A stretch of DNA of 64,000 nucleotides, from NCBI GenBank assembly GCA_017461345.1, contig JAFTYP010000007.1:1-64000 (forward strand), in the 5' to 3' direction. The notes beneath the pieces were generated by a model that saw nothing but the letters and a program-made list of their open reading frames with translations, searched no databases and was not told the origin of the DNA. The first letter of the stretch is position 1, and every line of letters begins with the position of its first letter. The position numbers and the translations under genes were made by a program. The DNA is from Bacteroidaceae bacterium (GTDB lineage: Bacteria; Bacteroidota; Bacteroidia; Bacteroidales; Bacteroidaceae). Below are positions 35,908-45,312 of the stretch, piece after piece.

Positions 35908-35937
35908 CAAAGGTACGAATAAAATGCGGTTCTGCAA
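35908..35937 (-). promoter_or_regulatory. Promoter of TPR gene
   Basis: On the minus strand TTG (35937-35935), 19 bp, TACCTTTG (35915-35908), 33 bp before the ATG. Confidence 0.65.
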
Positions 35938-36182
35938 GGGAATACATCTTAATGAAACTTAAAATATGCATAAATGGGGCTGGCGATGTCTGCCGAGTGA
36001 ATAGTTATGCAACTGTGCTTGTTTTTAGTCGTAGATTGCCCTTGCCGGGTGTTGTGCCCAGTCGTGCCGAAGGCGGGTGTGTGCGATTCGGCGGAAAAAC
36101 GATGACATTTCAGGGTTGGCAGCAATGGGCAGTTTGGGGCGTACGTTGGTCTTCCGATTTGGGCAGGCTTGCCTTTATACCG

Positions 36183-36270
36183 AAAAAGGTTAACCTAATT
36201 GACCAACAAGGAACGTTAAGTCGGCTGGAAAGGTTAACCTATTTGGCTGGAAAGGTTAACCTTTTCTGCG
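36183..36270. repeat. 22-bp modular array, locus 6
   Basis: GGTTAACC occurs at 36188, 36232 and 36254, that is 44 and 22 bp apart. Units read on the minus strand resemble those of locus 3. The 737-bp divergent gap (35876-36612) between the TPR gene and the exchanger otherwise shows only promoters, no gene I can support. Confidence 0.8.
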
Positions 36271-36587
36271 ATGACGAAACTGCTTGGAGTAAAACTTCCT
36301 CATGAATTATTGTAAGGTATTTGTTTATAGTGAGTTGAAATGTTGCGGTGAAGAAATGGTTGAGGTTGAGTTTTTGCAATGTATTTGGCGTGGTGTGTGG
36401 GCGGCTTCGGTGTGGAGGTTTTTGCGATGGCTCTTTCGGATGGTCTCTTTTTTGAGTGGGAAAAATCGTGACACGAATGCCGAAAACTGTTTTTCGGGCA
36501 AGGTTCGTTGCAGACTTCCCCGACTTATCTTTTCGACGATTAAGGAAAAAAATCATCCTTTCGACTTCTGCTTCGCTGAAAATGTTG

Positions 36588-36595
36588 TATATTTG
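36588..36595 (+). promoter_or_regulatory. -7 box of exchanger gene
   Basis: TATATTTG, 17 bp before the ATG at 36613, so the leader would be about 10 nt. The -33 element is weak. Confidence 0.5.
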
Positions 36596-36612
36596 CACAC
36601 ATTTTATAAGAT

Positions 36613-37584
36613 ATGGTACTCAATATTCTGCTGATTTTACTTGGTTTTATCGTTGTTTTGTGGGGCGCAGATCGCTTCACGGATGGTGCATGTGGCCTGG
36701 CTCGCAAGTTCCGGGTCAGCGAGTTGGTAATCGGACTGACGGTGGTTGCCTTGGGCACAAGTCTGCCGGAATTCATGGTCAGTTTCATGAGTGTCCTGCT
36801 TGGCAGCAGCGATATGAGCGTGGGTAACATCATAGGCAGCAACGTCTTCAACATCCTTATCATTACCGGCATGTCGGCCGTCCTCACAACACTTGCAGTG
36901 GATAAATACTTGCTTTACCGCGACATACCGCTTTGCCTTGCAGTGTCGGTTTTGCTCGTACTGTTCTCTTTCACGGGAAGTACGATTACCCGCTGGGAAG
37001 GCATATTGCTTGTCGTATTCTTCCTCTGTTATCTCTATGTCGCTTATCGTGTGGCAATGAAGGACAGGAAGGCGTCTGCCCCTTCGGTTCAAGCACAGGA
37101 AACAGACGATACACCATGTTGCAAGAAGAAAAAGGAAGACACCACCTGGTATCTTCTTCTGCTCATCCTGATCGGCATAGCAGCCCTTGTGATAGGCGCA
37201 CGCCTCCTTGTCGATAATGCAGCATCGGTTGCCCGAGCATGGGGCATCAGCGAAAGTGTCATCGGCCTGACCATCCTTGCCGCCGGAACCAGTCTGCCCG
37301 AACTGGCAACCAGTCTTGTGGCAGCACGCAAGGGCAGCAGCGCACTCGCACTGGGCAATGTCATAGGCAGCAACATCTTCAACATTGCCTTCGTCATCGG
37401 CATTTGCAGTAGCATTCTCCCCATGAAGGTCACCGAGATTTCCATCATCGACTGGACGGCACTCGTGGGTAGCGTCGTGCTGACTTGGCTGACGGCTTAC
37501 ACCTGTCGCAAACTCAGTCGATGGGAAGGCCTGATACTCGTCTTCTGCTACATCGCATTCATCATGCTGCTTCTCTCAAGGTAA
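36613..37584 (+). CDS. Calcium/sodium antiporter (CaCA family, YrbG-like)
   Basis: A 323-residue inner-membrane exchanger with about ten hydrophobic segments. It carries the two inverted alpha-repeats of the CaCA superfamily, each with GTSLPE: first ALGTSLPEFMVSFMSVLLG and GNIIGSNVFNILI (about 50-90), then AGTSLPELATSLVAARKG and GNVIGSNIFNIAF (about 218-260). The glutamates in GTSLPE bind the cation. A charged cytoplasmic loop with CCKKKKED lies between them. It exports Ca2+ (or a similar cation) against Na+. Confidence 0.93.
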   Translation: MVLNILLILLGFIVVLWGADRFTDGACGLARKFRVSELVIGLTVVALGTSLPEFMVSFMSVLLGSSDMSVGNIIGSNVFNILIITGMSAVLTTLAVDKYLLYRDIPLCLAVSVLLVLFSFTGSTITRWEGILLVVFFLCYLYVAYRVAMKDRKASAPSVQAQETDDTPCCKKKKEDTTWYLLLLILIGIAALVIGARLLVDNAASVARAWGISESVIGLTILAAGTSLPELATSLVAARKGSSALALGNVIGSNIFNIAFVIGICSSILPMKVTEISIIDWTALVGSVVLTWLTAYTCRKLSRWEGLILVFCYIAFIMLLLSR

Positions 37585-37717
37585 AATCCCCCCTTTCTTG
37601 CCCCTCACCTCGGGTATGGGGAGCGGTGTGTCTTTTCGTGGCGAAGGCCTGATCCTGAAATCCATAACCCAAAAATCGAAATAAGAATACTCGTATTCTT
37701 TATTTTGAACACGATTG

Positions 37718-37748
37718 TTTGGATTTCGGATTAAACTTCGTATCTTTG
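37718..37748 (+). promoter_or_regulatory. Promoter of the DUF6057 operon
   Basis: TTTG at 37718-37721, 19 bp, TATCTTTG at 37741-37748: an exact consensus match. The leader to the ATG at 37878 is long, about 120 nt, with no start codon or obvious structured element. The region 37585-37717 has nothing else I can name. Confidence 0.78.
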
Positions 37749-37877
37749 TCCCCAGAACATACAAACGGCGAATCAGGGCCAAACACGGCAGCAGCACATC
37801 GCCGCCACAGGCCAAAGTGCAGACCTATCAGCAAAAAACCGCCACATCGTCGCCGACAAGAAAGCGTTTTTTAAGAA

Positions 37878-39479
37878 ATGAAACAGAAAACTTCATCGAA
37901 AAAACCGAAGCAGGACAGCATTCCCTCTTCAGCCCCCAACCGAGAACCGTTCATCAATCGCCGGATTCCCGTCCTGCCCCTCTTCTTCCTGCTTACCTGG
38001 ATTTGGGCGGCATGGTACTATGGTTCGGTTTTCTACATCAGCCGCGAATACAGTTTCTGGGTGGCAGATGTCCGAATCATGGACTTCGTCATGAATCAGT
38101 CCTACGGCATACTCCGCTACGTAGGCCGTGCCCTTTTGCAACTCTACAAGTATCCATGGCTCGGAGGCTTGCTGCTGGCGCTGATGCTCACGGCAGGAAG
38201 TTGGCTCACAGGCTACTGCATGAGACTCCGTCCCTCGTGGCGACTCCTCCAATATCTGCCTGCCTTGTCCTATATCGCAGCCGTCACGTATCACGGCTTC
38301 GACATCTTCTTCGAGGCATGGACAGGCTTGATATTCGGCATCCCATTCGTCGTGTTGACAATACTCTGCATTTGGGCAGTCATCATCCGCAGTTTCAGTC
38401 GAAAACCGGTGCCGGCCTTCATCGGCATCCCAACAGACGAAACACCCCGGCAGAACCGCCTCCAACTTGCCGTTATCGCTGTCTTTCTGATGGCCATCAT
38501 AGGCTTCGACATGTGGCAACGACCGTATGTCCGTGTGGTTTGCAAATTGCTTGATATGGAATACAAACAGGATTGGGCAGGCATACAAAAACTTGCCCGC
38601 GACAATGCCAACATGAGTAATCGCCCGATGGCCTGCGCCTATGCCATCGCCTTGGTGCAGACAGGACAAATAGGCGAACGAATGTATGATATCCGACTGG
38701 ATTACGACTCGCTCCATATACACGGAATGGACTGGTTCCACAATAATGCAAGCCCACTTTATGTCCCGGAAGGCAACTATTATGGCGGTTTCATCGAGTC
38801 GTCTCTCCGTGCCAGCATGGAACAAATGGTTATGACCGGCCCAACCATACGTCTGCTGAAACTCATGATAAAATGTGCCCTGATGCGCGAAGAATGGGAA
38901 CTGGCCGAGAAGTATCTGACCATATTACGACGTGTACCCTTCGAAGAAACCTTCTGTAAGAAATACGGCGCAATGATGCGACGAATAGACTTAGTCAATT
39001 CAGACCCCGAGATGGCCATGATAAGACTGACGGAACCCCTCCACGACAGTTTCGAAAGTCAGTATCAACAACCACTCTTCATGGGATATAACCTCGCACT
39101 TGTAGAAGGCCGCAGCCGCAATGCACTCATAAACAGCCTGTCCGTGTGCCTTTACACAAAACTCATGCCTCAGTTCATCGAACGCCTCGAACCGCTTGCC
39201 GGCACAACTCCTCCCGGCATCATCATGGACGGAATCCTATTGGCAGAAAACAAAAATCCCGGCATATCACAACATTTCACAGGAATCAGTTTCCGTCAAC
39301 CTCAGTTCCAAAGTTTCTTGCAAAGCATACAGCCATACATGTCCGATCGACCGGGACATGCCTATGAATTGTTCCCTAAATACAAAGGCTATTATCCTTA
39401 CTACTACTTCTTCGGAAACCTCAAAGCAACAAAGAAAGGATATACAGGCATCACAACAAGTAATTCGGGAGTAAACTAA
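37878..39479 (+). CDS. Multi-pass membrane protein, DUF6057-like
   Basis: A 533-residue protein. The first about 230 residues hold four to six membrane helices (VLPLFFLLTWIWAAWYYGSV; YPWLGGLLLALMLTAGSWL; LIFGIPFVVLTILCIWAVII; AVIAVFLMAIIGFDMW). The remaining about 300 residues form a soluble helical domain with TPR-like packing (EEWELAEKYLTILRRVP). The pattern fits the Bacteroidetes family DUF6057. Function unknown. It is followed after 31 bp by the heme-motif lipoprotein, with which it probably forms a cell-envelope system. Confidence 0.65.
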   Translation: MKQKTSSKKPKQDSIPSSAPNREPFINRRIPVLPLFFLLTWIWAAWYYGSVFYISREYSFWVADVRIMDFVMNQSYGILRYVGRALLQLYKYPWLGGLLLALMLTAGSWLTGYCMRLRPSWRLLQYLPALSYIAAVTYHGFDIFFEAWTGLIFGIPFVVLTILCIWAVIIRSFSRKPVPAFIGIPTDETPRQNRLQLAVIAVFLMAIIGFDMWQRPYVRVVCKLLDMEYKQDWAGIQKLARDNANMSNRPMACAYAIALVQTGQIGERMYDIRLDYDSLHIHGMDWFHNNASPLYVPEGNYYGGFIESSLRASMEQMVMTGPTIRLLKLMIKCALMREEWELAEKYLTILRRVPFEETFCKKYGAMMRRIDLVNSDPEMAMIRLTEPLHDSFESQYQQPLFMGYNLALVEGRSRNALINSLSVCLYTKLMPQFIERLEPLAGTTPPGIIMDGILLAENKNPGISQHFTGISFRQPQFQSFLQSIQPYMSDRPGHAYELFPKYKGYYPYYYFFGNLKATKKGYTGITTSNSGVN

Positions 39480-39510
39480 ATTCGTTGCCCACAATATATA
39501 CATCATTCTT

Positions 39511-41136
39511 ATGAAACTTCATACATTAACTAAATACATGGCTTCTCTCGGCATATTGGCCGTCGTTGTCGCTTGCAAACCTAAAGCAGAGGTTCCGGCT
39601 CAGTTCGCCGAAGCAGAGACAGAAGTAAATATCTATCCCGATTATAAAGATGTTGTTGTGCCCCCCAACATCGCCCCCCTCAATTTCATTGTATGCGACT
39701 CCATTGCAACAGCCTATGTGGTTCAATTCAAAGGAAATGGTAAGGGACTTCTTACTGCTGCAGCAGATGATGCGGTTGTAAAGATTGACACTACAGAATG
39801 GCGTTCGCTCTTAATGGGAAATAAGGGGAGTGATATTTCGGTGGATGTATATGCCAAACGTCCCGACGGATGGATACACTTCAAGCCATACAAGATAGGT
39901 GTCGCCGAAGAACCTATCGATGCGTTTCTCAGTTATCGTCTCATAGAACCAGGCTATGAACTTTATCGTCAACTGGGCATCTACCAGCGTAACCTTACGA
40001 CTTTTGAAGAGAAACCAATCTATGAAAACAATCGGGAGTACGACAACAATAACAATCATTGTGTTAATTGTCACAACTACCGAATGAATAGCACAGAGAG
40101 TATGTTGTTCCACGTCCGTTCCAATCATGGTGGTACTATCATTATCCAGAACGGCAAGGCACATAAGATACAACTGAAGGATAGTACAATCATTGCAAGT
40201 GGTGTTTATCCTTCTTGGCACCCGACGGCAAACTTGGTTGCCTTTTCTACAAACAAAACTGGTCAAGCATTCCATTTGTATCATCTGGAGAAGGTAGAAG
40301 TTCTCGATGCGCAAAGTGACTTACTTCTGTACGATGTAACCAATAATGAAGTTGGTCATATCATTCGAACCTCCGACGATTTGGAAACTTTCCCGTGTTG
40401 GTCTCCTGATGGACGTACGCTTTACTATTGTTCGGCCAGTGTCAAGCATCTTATTGACCCCATAGTTCCTGATAGCCTTGTCAGTCAGCATCTCATTTTG
40501 AAGTACGACAGTATTCGTTATAACTTGATGTCCATTCCTTTTGATCCTAAAACAAATAGTTTTGGGAGCCCAAGGATTGAAATAAATGCGGCGGAGGAAG
40601 AGAAAAGTATTTCAGTGCCTCGAGTGTCTCCGGATGGCAGATATGTGCTTTATACAAAGGGAGATTATGGCCAGTTCCATATATGGCACAAGTCGAGTGA
40701 CCTTTGGGTGAAGGATTTAGAAAAGGACACTTGTTATGCTTTGGCAGCATCCAATTCGCCCGATGTGGATAGTTTCCACTCCTGGAGCAGCAACGGTCGG
40801 TGGTTTGTTTTCAGTAGTCGTCGTATGGATGGCAACTACACGCGTCCTTATATTTCATACTTCGACAAGCAAGGTCGTGCTCATAAAGCATTTGTTTTGC
40901 CACAGGAAGATCCCGAATGGAACATACTTCTTCTGAAGAGTTACAATGTGCCGGAGTTGAGTAAGGATGCGGTTCTCATTTCGCCTAAGGAATTACATCA
41001 GTGTATTTATGAGACGGAAGGGGAGCAAGCGGCGTATAAAGCCAATCCGACAGCCGTTGTGAATCTGGACGGAACGACAGGTGCAACGCAGAAGGTTGAG
41101 GGAGAAGGCACTTCCTCCGACAGGCTGAAGAATTAA
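39511..41136 (+). CDS. Lipoprotein with CxxCH motif and beta-propeller (PD40/TolB-like) repeats
   Basis: A 541-residue lipoprotein with lipobox ILAVVVAC (Cys22). A cytochrome c-type heme motif C184-V-N-C187-H188 follows a low-complexity NNNN stretch; only one such motif is present. The C-terminal about 330 residues carry PD40/TolB-like repeats: YPSWHPTANLVAFSTN, PCWSPDGRTLYYCS, PRVSPDGRYVLYTKG and HSWSSNGRWFVFSSRR. Heme attachment is not proven by the motif alone. It lies between the DUF6057-like protein and a GH30 glycosidase. A sensor, scaffold or electron-transfer role cannot be told apart. Confidence 0.78.
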   Translation: MKLHTLTKYMASLGILAVVVACKPKAEVPAQFAEAETEVNIYPDYKDVVVPPNIAPLNFIVCDSIATAYVVQFKGNGKGLLTAAADDAVVKIDTTEWRSLLMGNKGSDISVDVYAKRPDGWIHFKPYKIGVAEEPIDAFLSYRLIEPGYELYRQLGIYQRNLTTFEEKPIYENNREYDNNNNHCVNCHNYRMNSTESMLFHVRSNHGGTIIIQNGKAHKIQLKDSTIIASGVYPSWHPTANLVAFSTNKTGQAFHLYHLEKVEVLDAQSDLLLYDVTNNEVGHIIRTSDDLETFPCWSPDGRTLYYCSASVKHLIDPIVPDSLVSQHLILKYDSIRYNLMSIPFDPKTNSFGSPRIEINAAEEEKSISVPRVSPDGRYVLYTKGDYGQFHIWHKSSDLWVKDLEKDTCYALAASNSPDVDSFHSWSSNGRWFVFSSRRMDGNYTRPYISYFDKQGRAHKAFVLPQEDPEWNILLLKSYNVPELSKDAVLISPKELHQCIYETEGEQAAYKANPTAVVNLDGTTGATQKVEGEGTSSDRLKN

Positions 41137-41143
41137 ATGATGT

Positions 41144-43465
41144 ATGATGACATATAAGGCTCTTCTTACAGTTTTGTTTGCCACTTGCTTTTCTTTGCTT
41201 CATGCAGAGCAGGTGTGTGTGTTTACGACTACATCCGACGGGAAGAAACAGTTGGAGTATACTGTCTCACAGAGTTCTCGTGCGAAGTTGTCCAGGCATC
41301 TTGTGCTCAATCCTTCCGTTGGTTATCAGGAGATGGATGGCTTTGGTTATGCCATTACGTACAGTGCCTGTTATAATCTTATGCAGATGGCTCCTGCCGA
41401 CCGTAAGGCATTCCTGACGCGGACTTACTCCAGGACGGAGGGCTATGGCGTCAGTTATGCCCGCATCAGTATAGGTTGTTCCGACTTCTCGAGTACAGAG
41501 TATTCGCTTTGTGACAAAGAGGGACTGGGGAATTTCCGTCTGCATACGGACGAGACGCAGTACGTCATTCCTATTCTTAAGGAGATACTTGCAATCAATC
41601 CGGACCTGAAGATTATGGCTGCGCCCTGGACATGTCCGAAATGGATGAAGGTGAAGAGTCTTGCCAACAGGGTGGGGTATGACTCCTGGACGAGTGGCTC
41701 GCTCAACCCCGACCACTACGAAACATATGCAGAATACTTTGTTCTTTTTGTAAAGGCTTTTGCCAAGGAGGGTATTCCCATTTATGCTGTCACGCCTCAG
41801 AACGAGCCTCTCAATCGTGGTAATTGTGCAAGTCTGTATATGCCATGGGAGGAGGAGGCTGCTTTTGTCAACAAGTTGGCTCCGGCTTTTGCTCGTGCCG
41901 GCATCAAGACGAAGATATATTGCTTCGACCACAACTACAACTACGATAACATTGCCGACCAACAGGACTATCCCATTAAGTTCTATAATGCGCTCGACCC
42001 AGACATGGAAGGCCGCGACCTTGTGGTAGGTTCTGCCTGGCACGACTATGGCGGCAGTGTTACGGAACTGGATGACATTAACAGTCAGGCACCGGACAAG
42101 GAGGTTATCTTTACCGAAACCAGCATAGGGACATGGAACGATGGGCGCAATCTCTCGGCCCGTTTGCTTGCCGACATGCAGAATTTGGTTCACAACACTG
42201 TGATGCGTCGCAGCAAGGCGGTCATGGTGTGGAACTTTATGCTCGACCTCAATCGCGGACCTAATCTCGATGGTGGTTGCCAGACCTGTTATGGTGCTGT
42301 CGATATTGACCAGAACGACTACCATACGCTTTCTTATAATTCACATTATTACGTCATGGCGCATGCCAGTCTTGCAGCCCATCCGGGTGCCAGACGTATA
42401 GAGGCAACGCTTTCGAACAGTACTTCGGATGTCTCGTATGTTGCGTTTGAGAACCCCGACGGCAGTTATGGTGCAATCTTTTCCAATAGTGCCAGTTCGA
42501 GTATCATGATGTCGATGGCTGTCACCAGCAGTGCCGTTGCACGCTTTACCTTGCCGGCCAAGAGTATCGTTACTGTGGTGCTTGGCGGAAAGGAGGATGA
42601 GGATTTGCTGTTAGGCTCTACAACCATTAAGCCTACGAAGCGTTATGGCTGCTACAAGGGTACGGTGGAACTGGAACAACTGGAATGTCTTTCGCAGAAC
42701 TTCATAGACAATCCTGCCGATTGGCACATTGCCTCCGATTTCTTTTGGTACGATGATGCAGATGCCTCGCTCACTGTTCTGCCTGTCGATGGCAAGTATG
42801 AGGTGGAGATCGACAAGGCTGCGCGTACATTGCTGGCTGCCCCTGTTGCCGACGACTTGACGGACGATGTGCAGGGCAACATATATGTTTGTGGTCCAGC
42901 CAGCAGTGTTGGGCGTGTCTTCTTCTATCCCGGTGCCGAGACTCTTCCGGAGAATGCTTTTGCTATGGCAGAGGTGAAGGATGGAATCTACGAGTACACC
43001 TTTGCCATAGGCACACAGTTGAACGACGAAGCCATCGATTTTGCCTTTTACCTGAAGGACGACCTTTCGGAGATGTTCTCGTCGAAGACTGACGCTCCCT
43101 ATTATCTTGTTTACGATTCGCAGCAGGGCAGCACTTACTTTGGCTTGGGCAAAGGCTTGTCGGGCCACGCTGACGGGCATATCTACAAGCGCGTTTCGGG
43201 TGTTCGCCTCAAGGAGGGAAGCCTGTGGACGGCAGTCGTTGATGTCCGTAACGGGCTGAAGGGTGCTTCGGTTTATGTGAGGAAAGCCCGCAGCATCCCC
43301 ACCGGCCTTGTGCCGTCTTTCCGTAATGCCGATGGCGAGAAATGGGGTGAAAGGTCTGCCAGGGCGTGTTTCGACTTGCAAGGGCGCAGGGTTGCCAACG
43401 ACAAGCCAAAGGGCATTTACATTATCAGGGATAACCGTTCGACAAGGAAAATAGCAAGACAGTGA
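41144..43465 (+). CDS. GH30-family glycoside hydrolase, secreted
   Basis: A 773-residue protein with a Sec signal. The GH30 barrel runs about 50-470. The catalytic acid/base is E221 in TPQNEPLN and the nucleophile is E325 in IFTETSIGTW. It begins YQEMDGFGYAITYSACYNLM as in glucosylceramidase-type members. Likely activities in the family are beta-glucosidase or beta-1,6-glucanase; xylanase-type members differ. After the beta-sandwich there is an extra C-terminal part of about 250 residues (SusF/SusE-like region is possible). The tail FDLQGRRVANDKPKGIYII resembles the short C-terminal sorting motif common in this phylum. Two ATGs are adjacent (41144 and 41147). Confidence 0.88.
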   Translation: MMTYKALLTVLFATCFSLLHAEQVCVFTTTSDGKKQLEYTVSQSSRAKLSRHLVLNPSVGYQEMDGFGYAITYSACYNLMQMAPADRKAFLTRTYSRTEGYGVSYARISIGCSDFSSTEYSLCDKEGLGNFRLHTDETQYVIPILKEILAINPDLKIMAAPWTCPKWMKVKSLANRVGYDSWTSGSLNPDHYETYAEYFVLFVKAFAKEGIPIYAVTPQNEPLNRGNCASLYMPWEEEAAFVNKLAPAFARAGIKTKIYCFDHNYNYDNIADQQDYPIKFYNALDPDMEGRDLVVGSAWHDYGGSVTELDDINSQAPDKEVIFTETSIGTWNDGRNLSARLLADMQNLVHNTVMRRSKAVMVWNFMLDLNRGPNLDGGCQTCYGAVDIDQNDYHTLSYNSHYYVMAHASLAAHPGARRIEATLSNSTSDVSYVAFENPDGSYGAIFSNSASSSIMMSMAVTSSAVARFTLPAKSIVTVVLGGKEDEDLLLGSTTIKPTKRYGCYKGTVELEQLECLSQNFIDNPADWHIASDFFWYDDADASLTVLPVDGKYEVEIDKAARTLLAAPVADDLTDDVQGNIYVCGPASSVGRVFFYPGAETLPENAFAMAEVKDGIYEYTFAIGTQLNDEAIDFAFYLKDDLSEMFSSKTDAPYYLVYDSQQGSTYFGLGKGLSGHADGHIYKRVSGVRLKEGSLWTAVVDVRNGLKGASVYVRKARSIPTGLVPSFRNADGEKWGERSARACFDLQGRRVANDKPKGIYIIRDNRSTRKIARQ

Positions 43466-43598
43466 AACGGACGGCGTCTTTTTGCCGTTTGTTCCATATT
43501 GACATTTTGTTGTTTTTTCCGTTGTTTTGCTTACACCACGACTTTTTGCCGACTCGCCCAGATCGCTTAAAATTGTTCGGGTGGCACTTTTCTGCCTC

Positions 43599-43628
43599 CG
43601 ATTCGAAATATGCGCTTAAATCGAATCG
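43599..43628. repeat. Small inverted repeat downstream of GH30
   Basis: CGATTCGA (43599-43606) and TCGAATCG (43621-43628), 8-bp arms, 14-bp loop. It sits 134 bp after the GH30 stop. Purpose unknown. Confidence 0.45.
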
Positions 43629-43770
43629 TTACTGAAAAACAGATACTTACAAGGAGAAAAATTTAGGAGAAAAGCATGAATTGACAACTCTGCCTTGCAA
43701 AAATAGGTCGTTTTTCTGTGTTTTCACCCGATTTTTGCCTTACAATTTTGGTGAACTTCTACAGCCTGAA

Positions 43771-43880
43771 TGAGAGACATCTACTGCCTTGTTGCAAATA
43801 ATGCTGAACCATTATTTGCGAGAAGCCATTCCCCGTTGCTGCAAAGGCTGCTTTTTGTTGCAAAACATGCTGCTCCCGAT
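43771..43880. repeat. 22-bp modular array, locus 7
   Basis: GTTGCAAA(TA/AC)ATGCTG occurs at 43791 and 43857 (66 bp, three units apart), with GTTGCTGCAAAGGCTG at 43835 (two units from the first). ACATCTACTGCC before it is shared with loci 2 and 5. The 480-bp convergent gap (43466-43945) otherwise holds nothing I can name apart from the small inverted repeat. Confidence 0.7.
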
Positions 43881-43945
43881 TCTGACAAAACGATAGGCTA
43901 AACGGCTTTTTCCTGACAATTTGTTTTCACGGAAGGCGAAAGGTG

Positions 43946-44584
43946 TCAGGCATAAGGATTGTTCTGTTTCTCCCAGCCGATAGTGGTGGACGGTCCGTGT
44001 CCCGTAAGTACAACGGTGTCGTCCGGCAGGCAGAAAAGTTTGTTCTTAATGCTGTCCAACTCATCTTCGTAACTTCCTCCAGGCAAATCGGTGCGCCCAA
44101 TGCTCTCTCGGAAGAGAGTGTCGCCACTGAAGAGCAGTCCTGCATCGGGAATGTAGAATACAGAAGAACCGGGCGTGTGGCCGGGCGTGTGGATGAGACG
44201 AACGGCAGTTGTGCCGAGAAGCAGTTCGTCGCCGTCGGAAAGCAGTTGCCCGATGGCCGGCATACCACCTCCCATGTTCAGCCCGAACCTCGCCGCCATG
44301 CTCGGCATCTGGCGGTAAACGTCGGCTTCGTCCTTATGTAAAATGGGCTTCAGCCCGTATGTGCGGTGTACGAATGGCAGGCCGAAGGTGTGGTCGAAGT
44401 GTGCGTGCGTCTGCAAGACATACTTCAATTTCAGCCCAAGTGCCTCTATGCTGCCTGCCAGCGACTGCTCCTCCTGCCTGTCCCAGGCGCCGGTATCCAC
44501 AATGGCAGCCTCCAGTGTCTGCTCGTCCCAAAGCAGATAGGTGTTCTCCTGGACAGGGTTGAATGTAAAAGATTGATATTTCAT
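43946..44584 (-). CDS. Metallo-beta-lactamase-fold hydrolase (glyoxalase II-like)
   Basis: A 212-residue soluble MBL-fold protein. It has the metal-binding set H60-x-H62-x-D64-H65 in TQTHAHFDHT-type context, HTPGHTPGSSVFY (third His), FSGDTLF (bridging Asp) and a C-terminal GHGP His. It resembles the YcbL/GloB-like thiolesterase group. It may hydrolyse a glutathione-like or other thioester; Bacteroidetes often lack glutathione, so the substrate is open. It is the last gene of an operon with nhaC-like and rsmG. Confidence 0.85.
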   Translation of the reverse strand: MKYQSFTFNPVQENTYLLWDEQTLEAAIVDTGAWDRQEEQSLAGSIEALGLKLKYVLQTHAHFDHTFGLPFVHRTYGLKPILHKDEADVYRQMPSMAARFGLNMGGGMPAIGQLLSDGDELLLGTTAVRLIHTPGHTPGSSVFYIPDAGLLFSGDTLFRESIGRTDLPGGSYEDELDSIKNKLFCLPDDTVVLTGHGPSTTIGWEKQNNPYA

Positions 44585-44653
44585 GTTGCAATGAGGCTTT
44601 AGGTTGTGTAAGAATAAGATTGACGGTTGATGGGTTTTAATAGCAGTTCGTCC

Positions 44654-45280
44654 TCAAAGAGGCAGATAGACCACTTTCTTCGTCTCGAAGAATTCCTCCT
44701 CGAAAAATTCGTTGAGCGAAGTAATTTGGGCTGCTTTCCCAAAAGGCTTCGCCTCCTGCTCCAGTTCGCCACCCTTAAGGCAGATGAGGCCGTTGGGCAG
44801 ACCATTGAACTGCTCGCCGCTGATAGATTTGCGAATTATCTTTACGAGGTCGGGCAAAGGCATAACGGCTCTCGACACAACGAAGTGGAACTTCTGCTTC
44901 ACCTCCTCGGCACGGCACCACTGTGTCGTTACGTTCTCCAACCCCAAAGCACTCGTCACCTCCTGACACACACGTATCTTCTTGCCAATGGAGTCAACCA
45001 GATGGAACCGAACCTCCGGAAACATGATGGCAAGCGGAATGCCCGGAAAGCCGCCACCCGTGCCGAGGTCCATAATGCTCGTGCCGGGTTTGAAGCGAAT
45101 CAGTTCGGCAATGGCAAGGCTGTGCAGAACATGATGTTCGTAGAGGTTGTCGATGTCCTTGCGCGAGATGACGTTAATCTTGCTGTTCCAGTCGCGATAA
45201 AGCGCATCGAGGGCAGCAAACTGCTTCTTCTGCCTCTCGGTCAGAGAAGGAAAGTATTTGGAAATAATCTCGTTGTTCAC
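44654..45280 (-). CDS. rsmG: 16S rRNA (guanine527-N7)-methyltransferase
   Basis: A 208-residue SAM-dependent methyltransferase for G527 of 16S rRNA. IMDLGTGGGFPGIPLAIMFPE is the SAM-binding motif I, with FHLVDSIGKKIRV and the later SRAV segment. The frame is open well upstream but only random sequence is encoded there and it lies inside the antiporter gene. The start was chosen at GTG 45280, which gives the usual family length and start (NNEIISKYFPSLTERQKKQF). It follows the antiporter by 32 bp. Confidence 0.92.
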   Translation of the reverse strand: MNNEIISKYFPSLTERQKKQFAALDALYRDWNSKINVISRKDIDNLYEHHVLHSLAIAELIRFKPGTSIMDLGTGGGFPGIPLAIMFPEVRFHLVDSIGKKIRVCQEVTSALGLENVTTQWCRAEEVKQKFHFVVSRAVMPLPDLVKIIRKSISGEQFNGLPNGLICLKGGELEQEAKPFGKAAQITSLNEFFEEEFFETKKVVYLPL

Positions 45281-45312
45281 GTATGTATAATTGATGTTTG
45301 TTGACTTATGTG

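Noticed and set aside
36302..36634. Short open frames upstream of the exchanger gene
   Set aside because: They run into the start of the exchanger and lie over its promoter; no family features.
41178..41417. Out-of-frame plus-strand open frame inside the GH30 gene
   Set aside because: It lies wholly in the signal and N-terminal part of a clearly coding gene and has no features of its own.
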